Assembly (NCBI GenBank): GCA_007118235.1
Contig: SKRY01000027.1
Span: 1-5,312, forward strand
DNA: 5,312 bases
Direction of reading: 5' to 3'
Origin: Candidatus Hydrogenedentota bacterium
GTDB taxonomy: Bacteria; Hydrogenedentota; Hydrogenedentia; Hydrogenedentales; SLHB01
Shown piece after piece: positions 1-5,140 of the stretch. Under the pieces are notes generated by a model. That model did not search any database. It was not told the DNA's origin and saw only the letters and a list, made by a program, of their open reading frames with translations. The number at the start of each line of letters is the position of its first letter. The first letter of the stretch is position 1. The translations under genes were made by a program, and so were the position numbers.

Positions 1-148
1 GTTCATGTACCCGAACTGCAGACGCCGAACGCAACATAACACAGTATTGCCCGTAAACCCAATTGGGGGCTTGACCCTCCGGACTCGGAAACGCTGCATT
101 TTCTCACACACCCCCTTTTTGCGGTGAATAACTCCCTTGACGTTGTTG

Positions 149-160
149 TTCCCTAGGGAA
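149..160. repeat. Perfect 12-bp palindrome, possible operator
   Basis: TTCCCTAGGGAA reads the same on both strands, with no spacer; the symmetry stops at the flanking G-G. It sits about 110 bp upstream of the transaldolase start. It lies where a -35 box would be for the -10-like TTTAAT at 175-180. A dimeric regulator site is a reasonable reading, but no known operator is recognised. A chance palindrome cannot be excluded. Confidence 0.35.
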
Positions 161-174
161 GGCGATGTGATACC

Positions 175-180
175 TTTAAT
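175..180 (+). promoter_or_regulatory. Possible -10 element for the transaldolase gene
   Basis: TTTAAT matches the sigma70 -10 consensus at five of six positions. There is no TTGACA-like -35 at 16-18 bp upstream; that position is taken by the palindrome at 149-160. If real, the promoter may depend on an activator or another sigma factor. Evidence is weak because a single hexamer is involved. Confidence 0.25.
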
Positions 181-268
181 GAACCAGTTCGTGGGTGGAT
201 CCGGAGCACGAGGAGTCGTTCCCGTCCTTAAAGGCCGGAGCGGATGAATCAACAAGGAGGCATTCAGC

Positions 269-1546
269 ATGGCGACATCAATTCTTAGCGAGCAAAAGGC
301 CGTCGTCGAACGGCGCATGCATGATCTCGTGCGGGAGGGTTTCAGCCCCGCCTTTGGCGAGGGCAAGATGGAGAAGAAACCGGATCCAGAGTGGCGGAAG
401 ATCCAGGGCACGGGGACCCGCCTCTGGCTCGATACCGGGGACATGGAAGAGGCGGCAAAGCTGTTCACCGCCGAATTCGAGGCCTTGACCACGAATAACA
501 CGCTCTTGAACAAGGAAGTGCAGAAGGGGCTCTACGACGATTTGGTGGGCGAGGCGGCCGCGGCCCTGCGAGAGATCGCGCCGGGCGTGGACGAGCGGGA
601 CCTTCTCCTCGAAATTGCTTTTGTGCTTAACGCCCGTCACGGCCTGAGCCTGGTCGAGCGCTTCGATAGCTATGTCAGCGTCGAACTCCATACGGATCTC
701 GCCCAAGATGTGGACACGTCCGTGGCCTATGGGCGGCGCTTTTACAACGTGTGCCCGGAACGCTTCATCGTGAAGGTCCCTCTTACGCCAGCAGGCCTGG
801 TGGCCGCCCGGCGCCTGCGGGACGAGGGGATTCCGATTAACTTCACGCTCGGCTTCTCTGCCCGGCAGAACTACCTCGCCTCCTTGCTGGCCCAGCCCAA
901 CTACGTCAACGTGTTCATGGGTCGGCTCAACGCCTTCGTGGCCGATCATGGCCTAGGTTCCGGGGAGAACATCGGCGAGAAGGCTACCCTCGCCACGCAG
1001 CGGGCCTTGAATAGCCTGCGGAGCGCGGGACGTCCGGCTTCGCTCCTCATCGGCGCCAGCATGCGCAAAGGGGCGCAGGTAGCGACGCTGGCCGGGCTGG
1101 ATGTCTTCACCATGCCCACCAAGGTGGCGCAAGAGTACCGGGAGAATCCAGCCGCTGAAGTGAAGTCGGGGGTGCACGACGACCCGGAAGTGCCGCTCGA
1201 AGCGGGCGTTTCCCTTGATGATTTCAATGGCGCCAGCCTTTGGGAGGTGACGGACGAGTTCAAAGAGGCCGTCGATGGCTTGTTACAGACGCCGGCCGGC
1301 GAACTTACGCCAGAGGCCATTACTGCCCATTTCGACCGGACCGGGCACGGCGATCTCTTCCCGGCTTGGACGGAGGCCGAGATAGAGCAGGCAGCGAGGG
1401 ACGGCAAGATTCCCGTCTACGACACATGGAAGGATCATCTCCGGGAGAAGCGGATCGGCTTGGACGCGCTCATGAACCTAAGCGCCCTGCAATCCTTCGC
1501 AAGCGACCAGGCCGCGTTGGACGCGCGGGTGAAGTCGTTGTTGTAG
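269..1546 (+). CDS. Transaldolase-family protein with extended C-terminus
   Basis: A 425-residue class I aldolase-fold enzyme of the transaldolase family, expected in the cytosol. Transaldolase moves a dihydroxyacetone unit between sugar phosphates (sedoheptulose 7-phosphate and glyceraldehyde 3-phosphate to erythrose 4-phosphate and fructose 6-phosphate) in the pentose phosphate pathway. All the catalytic landmarks of E. coli TalB can be matched by motif: Asp55 in LWLDTGD, Asn76 in TTNNTLL, Glu139 in SVEL, the Schiff-base Lys169 in FIVKVPLTPAG, Thr193 in NFTLGFS, and Ser264/Arg266 in IGASMRKG. It is longer than TalB (about 317) and the short TalC/FSA type (about 220). About 50 residues precede the first motif and about 135 follow the barrel. 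The last residues (ALQSFASDQAALDARVKSLL) resemble the final helix of TalB. The start is fixed by AAGGAGG at 254-260, 8 nt before ATG. The gene appears to be alone in its transcript and converges on thrS. The exact substrate is unproven. Confidence 0.9.
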   Translation: MATSILSEQKAVVERRMHDLVREGFSPAFGEGKMEKKPDPEWRKIQGTGTRLWLDTGDMEEAAKLFTAEFEALTTNNTLLNKEVQKGLYDDLVGEAAAALREIAPGVDERDLLLEIAFVLNARHGLSLVERFDSYVSVELHTDLAQDVDTSVAYGRRFYNVCPERFIVKVPLTPAGLVAARRLRDEGIPINFTLGFSARQNYLASLLAQPNYVNVFMGRLNAFVADHGLGSGENIGEKATLATQRALNSLRSAGRPASLLIGASMRKGAQVATLAGLDVFTMPTKVAQEYRENPAAEVKSGVHDDPEVPLEAGVSLDDFNGASLWEVTDEFKEAVDGLLQTPAGELTPEAITAHFDRTGHGDLFPAWTEAEIEQAARDGKIPVYDTWKDHLREKRIGLDALMNLSALQSFASDQAALDARVKSLL

Positions 1547-1559
1547 CCCCCAGTTTGAG

Positions 1560-1596
1560 GCGGAAGGGGGGGAGGGGCAACCTCGCCCCCTTCCGC
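1560..1596. terminator. Hairpin between convergent transaldolase and thrS genes
   Basis: An 11-bp perfect GC-rich stem (1560-1570 with 1586-1596) is capped, after one G-G mismatch, by a second 4-bp stem (GAGG 1572-1575 with CCTC 1581-1584) and the loop GGCAA. It begins 13 nt after the transaldolase stop and ends 18 nt from the thrS stop, so it is placed to end both transcripts. Neither side carries a clear T run. It may be a weak intrinsic terminator, a Rho-assisted end or an RNA 3'-end protecting structure. Confidence 0.7.
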
Positions 1597-1614
1597 ATAC
1601 TATCGGGGTTACGC

Positions 1615-3564
1615 TCAGTTCGCGGCGGAGGCCGTTGCGGCTTCCGGCTCGGGGTCGAGGGATTTCGCGGCGATCTCGTGGTGGAGACGCTGCTTGAACG
1701 CGGCGAGGTCCATGGCGCCGAGGTCGCCGAGTTTGCGGTGGCGCACGGCAACGGCGCCGGAGGCCTGTTCGCGTTCGCCCACGACCAGCATATAGGGGAT
1801 CTTGTGCGTCTGGGCGTCACGGATCTTGTATTTCATGGTGTCGTCGCGCAAATCCGCCTCGGCGCGCACGCCTTCCGCGAACAGTTCGTCGCGCACCCCA
1901 ATGGCGTACTCGTTGAACTGCTCGCCCACGGGCACCACCATGACCTGCACGGGCGCGAGCCATACGGGAAACGCCCCGGCGAAATGCTCGACCAGAATGC
2001 CGAAAAACCGTTCGATGGCTCCGTATATCACGCGATGAATGATGACCGGCCGATGCGCCTCCCCGTCGGATCCCGTGTATTCGAGATCGAACTTCTCGGG
2101 CATCGCGAAGTCGAGCTGAATGGTGGCGCATTGCCATGAACGCTTGAGGCAATCGCGGACGTGGAAATCAATCTTGGGGCCATAGAAGGCGCCGTCGCCC
2201 TCGTTCACCTTGTAGTCCAGTCCCTTGCGCTCCAGGGCCTGGCGCAGGCTCTCCGTGGCGGTTTCCCAGGCCTCCTCGCTGCCGATGTACTTCTCGGGCC
2301 GGGTGCTCAGCTCCACGTGGTATTCGAGACCAAAGGCGGCGTACATGCGGTCCACGAAGTTGATGAGGCTGATGACCTCGTCTTGAATCTGATCAATAGT
2401 CAGATAGATATGGGCGTCGTCTTGGGTGAACATCCGCACGCGGGTAAGCCCGTGGAGCACACCCGATTTCTCGTGCCGGTGCACCGTGCCCATTTCGGCG
2501 AGGCGCAAGGGTAGATCGCGGTAACTTCGGCGCGCGGTCTTGTACACCAGCATGGCCCCCGGGCAGTTCATGGGCTTGACGGCGACATCGCGTTCATCGA
2601 TCTTGCTGAAATACATGTTCTCGCGGTAGTGGTCCCAATGCCCGGACCGCTCCCACAAGCCGCGATCCAACATGATGGGCGTGCGGATCTCGCCGTACCG
2701 CTCTTTCCGGTGTTCCTCGCGCCAATACTCAAGGAGCGTGTTCAGGATGGTCATGCCCTTGGGGTGGAAGAACGGAAAACCGGGCCCTTCGCCGTGGAAG
2801 CTGAAGAGGTCAAGCTGTTTGCCCAGCCGGCGGTGATCGCGCTTCTCGGCCTCCTCGAGGTTCTTGAGGTGCTCGTCGAGTTGCTTCTGCGCTGGGAAGG
2901 CCGTGCCGTACACCCGTTGGAGCATGGGCCGTTTCTCATCGCCCCGCCAATACGCGCCCGCAAGACTGAGCAGCTTGAACGCCTTGATCCGCCCCGTGCT
3001 CGGAAGATGAGGTCCCCGGCAAAGATCCACGAACTCGCCGTGACGGTAATACGTAATGGTCCCGTCTTCCAGTTCGTTGATCATCTCGATCTTGTAGACT
3101 TCGTCCTGATCGCCGAAGAATCTGAGGGCGTCGTCCTTCGAGACCTCGATGCGTTCGAACCGGCTGTCTTCCTTGACAATACGGGCCATCTCCTCCTCAA
3201 TCCGGGAGAATTCCTCCTCGGAAAGAGGCGGATCGGCGTCAATGTCGTAGTAAAACCCGTCCTCGATGGCGGGGCCAATGGCCAGTTTCGCATCGGGCCG
3301 GATGCGCTTGATGGCCGAGGCCATGAGGTGGGCGGCGCTGTGCCGAAACACATCCCGGCCGTCTTGGCTATCGAAGGTGAGTATCTCCACCGTGTCCCCG
3401 TCTTGCAGCGGGGTCATCAGGCTTTTCACCTCGCCGTTTATCCGCGCGCCCGTGGCGTCCTTCGCCAAGCGCTTGCCAATCTGGTTAACGAGGTCCTCGG
3501 CCGTGCTTCCTTCCTCGAGTTCCTTTTGGGAACCGTCGGGCAATTCGACATGTATCGGGTTCAT
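1615..3564 (-). CDS. thrS: Threonine--tRNA ligase
   Basis: A 649-residue class II aminoacyl-tRNA synthetase that activates threonine with ATP and loads it onto tRNA-Thr in the cytosol. It has the full bacterial layout: TGS domain (about 1-62), editing domain (about 63-240), catalytic core (about 245-535) and anticodon-binding domain (about 538-640), then a short Ala/Glu-rich tail. The editing site shows HSAAH (His75, His79) and CRGPH (Cys182, His186), which clears mischarged serine. The zinc ligands that read threonine are Cys334 (MNCPG), His385 (QDDAH) and His510. Arg363 (HRHEK) lies in motif 2 and Arg519 (AIERFFGIL) in motif 3. Numbering is almost identical to the E. coli enzyme. The ATG at 3564 is chosen because the TGS domain begins there (MNPIHVELPDG) and AGGAG lies 5 nt upstream. 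The frame stays open for 88 more codons upstream, but that part resembles no ThrRS. The gene is not followed by infC-rpmI-rplT, its common partners. Confidence 0.98.
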   Translation of the reverse strand: MNPIHVELPDGSQKELEEGSTAEDLVNQIGKRLAKDATGARINGEVKSLMTPLQDGDTVEILTFDSQDGRDVFRHSAAHLMASAIKRIRPDAKLAIGPAIEDGFYYDIDADPPLSEEEFSRIEEEMARIVKEDSRFERIEVSKDDALRFFGDQDEVYKIEMINELEDGTITYYRHGEFVDLCRGPHLPSTGRIKAFKLLSLAGAYWRGDEKRPMLQRVYGTAFPAQKQLDEHLKNLEEAEKRDHRRLGKQLDLFSFHGEGPGFPFFHPKGMTILNTLLEYWREEHRKERYGEIRTPIMLDRGLWERSGHWDHYRENMYFSKIDERDVAVKPMNCPGAMLVYKTARRSYRDLPLRLAEMGTVHRHEKSGVLHGLTRVRMFTQDDAHIYLTIDQIQDEVISLINFVDRMYAAFGLEYHVELSTRPEKYIGSEEAWETATESLRQALERKGLDYKVNEGDGAFYGPKIDFHVRDCLKRSWQCATIQLDFAMPEKFDLEYTGSDGEAHRPVIIHRVIYGAIERFFGILVEHFAGAFPVWLAPVQVMVVPVGEQFNEYAIGVRDELFAEGVRAEADLRDDTMKYKIRDAQTHKIPYMLVVGEREQASGAVAVRHRKLGDLGAMDLAAFKQRLHHEIAAKSLDPEPEAATASAAN

Positions 3565-3569
3565 GATGG

Positions 3570-3574
3570 CTCCT
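3570..3574 (-). promoter_or_regulatory. thrS ribosome binding site
   Basis: AGGAG on the minus strand lies 5 nt upstream of the ATG at 3564. It decides the thrS start in favour of the TGS-domain methionine over the far-upstream in-frame ATG at 3828, which has no such site. It also lies within the downstream copy of a direct repeat (3573-3583), so structure in the leader could affect its access. Confidence 0.75.
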
Positions 3575-3652
3575 GAAATGCAAACCGGGCTCAACCCCAG
3601 TCTCAAATGCAACTCGCCTTGTGGCGAAGAAATGGTGTCACCGTAACGCCCT

Positions 3653-3701
3653 GGATACGGGCGCGTGTTCCCTCCGGATACTTGGTTGGCGCGCCGTACC
3701 C
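3653..3701 (-). repeat. Long hairpin in the thrS leader
   Basis: In the transcript, GGGUACGGCGCG (3701 to 3690) pairs with CGCGCCCGUAUCC (3665 to 3653). This makes 12 base pairs, including one G-U, with a single bulged C and a 24-nt loop. The loop itself carries a second GUAUCC, which can pair instead with the GGGUAC of the 5' arm, so two exclusive folds are possible. It is an RNA-level structure: the G-U pair makes it slightly imperfect as DNA. Confidence 0.5.
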
Positions 3702-3775
3702 GTTGCTCCTTCCACGGGGAACTGGCAACCTCATCCGGGATGTGCGCGCTTGTGAACCGAAGGGACGTCATGGGG

Positions 3776-3795
3776 CGGAACGGCGGTTCGTTCCG
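3776..3795 (-). repeat. Perfect 7-bp inverted repeat near the thrS 5' end
   Basis: CGGAACG and CGTTCCG flank a 6-nt loop. In the thrS transcript this would be the first stable hairpin, about 40 nt after the predicted start. It could protect the 5' end or form part of a control structure. It could also be a DNA-level dyad. Confidence 0.45.
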
Positions 3796-3840
3796 AACGC
3801 GCCACAAAGAAAGGGGAGCCGCCCGCATGACGTTAAACCG

Positions 3841-3846
3841 ATTCTA
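3841..3846 (-). promoter_or_regulatory. Extended -10 promoter of thrS
   Basis: On the minus strand the sequence reads TGATAGAAT: a -10 box TAGAAT (five of six matches) directly preceded by TGn, an extended -10 element. No good -35 box is seen at 16-18 bp, which is tolerated by extended -10 promoters. It sits in the most AT-rich part of the region between the divergent genes. Confidence 0.5.
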
Positions 3847-3860
3847 TCACATATTTGACA
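3845..3860. repeat. Imperfect inverted repeat overlapping the thrS -10
   Basis: TATCACATATTTGACA pairs at six of eight positions around its centre (half sites TATCA and TGACA). It covers the TGn and spacer of the thrS promoter and just touches the -10 box, a usual place for a repressor. No known operator is recognised, and the symmetry is weak. Confidence 0.25.
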
Positions 3861-3939
3861 CGGCCGGCTAACGCGGAACAACGGTACGCTGGATCGTGCG
3901 CGGAAGCCGCGACGAGCTGGCCGCCAAGGGATGGGATTT

Positions 3940-3967
3940 TTGAAAACGGTACGGGCCGATGTAAAAT
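3940..3967 (+). promoter_or_regulatory. Sigma70-type promoter of the nucleoside hydrolase-like gene
   Basis: TTGAAA (3940-3945) and TAAAAT (3962-3967) each match the consensus at five of six positions and are 16 bp apart. Transcription would begin near 3974, giving a leader of about 50 nt before the ATG at 4024. Because the promoter lies downstream of the in-frame ATG at 3931, it argues against that upstream start. Confidence 0.65.
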
Positions 3968-4011
3968 CCCTTCCCAGAGAGGCGGCGCAGCGAACAACGT
4001 CCCAAACGAGA

Positions 4012-4017
4012 AAGGAG
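4012..4017 (+). promoter_or_regulatory. Ribosome binding site of the nucleoside hydrolase-like gene
   Basis: AAGGAG lies 6 nt before the ATG at 4024. This selects that start over the in-frame ATG at 3931 and over the out-of-frame ATG at 4019, which is too close to the site. Confidence 0.8.
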
Positions 4018-4023
4018 CATGGA

Positions 4024-5055
4024 ATGCATAAGGAATCGACGCGCGTTTTCCCGCAAGCCCACGGGTTGGGGCTTGTCATCGCGTTGCTACTGGGGATCGT
4101 GCTGGCCATCCCGGCGCACGCGGAGGAGGGGCGGACGCCCATCCCCATCATTCTGGACACGGACATGGAATCGGACGTGGACGACGTCGGGGCCTTGGCG
4201 ATGCTTCACGCCCTGGCGGATCGCGGCGAGGCGGAGGCCTTGGGCGTCGTGATGTCCGCGAAGAACCCCCATGCCACGTTGACTGCGGACCGCGTCAACA
4301 CGTACTTTGGCCGGCCGGATCTCCCGCTTGGCCAGCTCAAGGGCGAGGGCGTGGACCGAGGTTCGCGGTACGCCCAACAGGTGGCGGAGGAATTCCCCGG
4401 TGAGTTGGAAACCGCTGGGGACGCGCCGGACGCCGTGGAGGTCTACCGCGAGATTCTTTCGGCGCAGCCCGATGATAGCGTGGTCATCGTGACCATCGGC
4501 TACAAGACGAATGTGCGGGACTTGCTCTTTAGCGAGCCGTGCGAACACAGCGAGCTTGATGGCCGGGAGCTGGTGGACCAGAAAGTGCGCCTGTGGGTGT
4601 GCATGGGCGGCCACTTTCCCGAGGGCCGCGAGGCGAACATCCGGTGGGACGCCCAGGCGTCGGTTGAGGCGATTGAAGCGTGGCCCACGGAGATCATCTT
4701 CAGCGGCTGGGAAATCGGCACGCCCATCATGACGGCGAATGAGCTTCACGAACTGCCGGAAGACAGCCCCGTGCGCCGCTCCTACGAACTCTTCAACAAC
4801 CTTCAGCCTCACCATAGCTGGGACCAGGCCGCCCTTTTGTATGCCGTGCGTGGACTGGACGATGGCCCCGCGGCGGACTACTGGGACTTCTCCGAGCCCG
4901 GCCGCATTGTCATTGATCCCGAGGACGGCAGCAATACGTGGGAAGCCGATCCCGAGGGAACCCACCGGCACAAGATCGAACGGCGCGATCCCGGCCTGAT
5001 CGCCGATGAGATCGACGAATTGATGATGCATCTGCCGGAGAACGGGGGGGAGTAG
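4024..5055 (+). CDS. Exported nucleoside hydrolase-like protein
   Basis: A 343-residue protein with the inosine-uridine nucleoside hydrolase fold signature. Such enzymes split the N-glycosidic bond of ribonucleosides using a bound calcium ion. The N-terminus is a Sec signal peptide: basic residues at 3 and 7, a hydrophobic stretch at about 15-29, and a likely cut after Ala33 (AHA/EE). The mature enzyme should therefore work in the periplasm or outside the cell. Matching landmarks are ILDTDMESDVDD (Asp45, 47, 51, 53, 54), GYKTN (Thr162), MGGH (194-197), EANIRWD (Glu203, Asn205, Asp209) and SWDQAALLY (Trp266, Asp267). The Asp motif has two extra residues compared with the classic DxDPGxDD. The His of the usual HD pair is Trp, as in the purine-specific trypanosome IAG enzymes. 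Substrate and activity are therefore uncertain. It is transcribed away from thrS and may share a transcript with the next gene, 85 bp downstream. The ATG follows AAGGAG at a 6-nt spacing. Confidence 0.85.
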   Translation: MHKESTRVFPQAHGLGLVIALLLGIVLAIPAHAEEGRTPIPIILDTDMESDVDDVGALAMLHALADRGEAEALGVVMSAKNPHATLTADRVNTYFGRPDLPLGQLKGEGVDRGSRYAQQVAEEFPGELETAGDAPDAVEVYREILSAQPDDSVVIVTIGYKTNVRDLLFSEPCEHSELDGRELVDQKVRLWVCMGGHFPEGREANIRWDAQASVEAIEAWPTEIIFSGWEIGTPIMTANELHELPEDSPVRRSYELFNNLQPHHSWDQAALLYAVRGLDDGPAADYWDFSEPGRIVIDPEDGSNTWEADPEGTHRHKIERRDPGLIADEIDELMMHLPENGGE

Positions 5056-5073
5056 CGGGGTATCACCGGGCGC

Positions 5074-5100
5074 GGCGGAAGAGTCTGCCGCCTTCCCGCC
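5074..5100. other. Imperfect hairpin between the nucleoside hydrolase-like and YjbQ-family genes
   Basis: GGCGGAAG (5074-5081) can pair with CTTCCCGCC (5092-5100), giving 8 bp with one bulged base and a 10-nt loop. There is no T run after it, so complete termination is doubtful. It could weaken read-through into the next gene or stabilise the upstream mRNA end. I see no clear new promoter in the rest of the 85-bp gap. Confidence 0.35.
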
Positions 5101-5140
5101 GGGGGGCGCGATATGTTAAGGAAAGGAATACGGAAAACCC

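Larger units (their letters stand above)
1..268. other. Non-coding region upstream of the transaldolase gene
   Basis: I see no convincing gene here. Short reading frames entering from the left have no ribosome site or recognisable product. The stretch holds TTGACC at 71-76 and TTGACG at 137-142, neither followed at 16-18 bp by a good -10 box. It also holds TTTAAT at 175-180, a perfect palindrome at 149-160, and the strong Shine-Dalgarno AAGGAGG at 254-260 that serves the gene starting at 269. The true promoter is uncertain. If transcription starts just after 180, the leader is roughly 80 nt. Confidence 0.6.
3565..3834 (-). promoter_or_regulatory. Long structured 5' leader of thrS
   Basis: If transcription starts just downstream of the -10 at 3841-3846, thrS has a leader of about 270 nt. 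It contains a 7-bp perfect hairpin (3789-3795 with 3776-3782), a 12-bp stem including one G-U pair and one bulged C (3690-3701 with 3653-3665), a 5-bp hairpin with a 4-nt loop (3623-3627 with 3614-3618), and a 5-bp stem near the ribosome site. thrS genes are often controlled through their leaders: by T-box RNAs in Firmicutes and by translational self-repression in E. coli. No T-box core or U-rich terminator is convincing here, so the mechanism is open. The leader length rests on the promoter call. Confidence 0.4.

Noticed and set aside
1..6. Possible minus-strand gene starting at CAT, 4-6
   Set aside because: Only two codons are in the window and no ribosome site precedes them.
278..949. Minus-strand open frame opposite the transaldolase gene (223 codons)
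   Set aside because: It mirrors the codon pattern of the transaldolase, which has all catalytic motifs in frame on the plus strand.
2629..3576. Long plus-strand open frame opposite thrS (315 codons)
   Set aside because: It is antisense to the well-conserved ThrRS, has no ribosome site, and its product resembles nothing; GC-rich coding DNA often leaves such open frames.
3565..3834. T-box riboswitch in the thrS leader, prompted by GGAGGGAACACGCG resembling the T-box core
   Set aside because: The key UGG that pairs with the tRNA end is absent, one base is inserted, the motif sits in a hairpin loop, and there is no terminator with a U run or convincing specifier loop.
3855..3860. TTGACA as a -35 box for the plus strand
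   Set aside because: The hexamer is perfect, but no -10-like sequence follows at 16-18 bp; the pair at 3940-3967 is better.
3931..4023. Upstream start for the nucleoside hydrolase-like protein, adding 31 residues
   Set aside because: The promoter at 3940-3967 lies inside this part, there is no ribosome site before 3931, and it would bury the signal peptide behind 31 extra residues.
4087..5031. Long minus-strand open frame opposite the nucleoside hydrolase-like gene (314 codons)
   Set aside because: It overlaps fully with a gene showing a signal peptide and family motifs, and has no upstream signals of its own.
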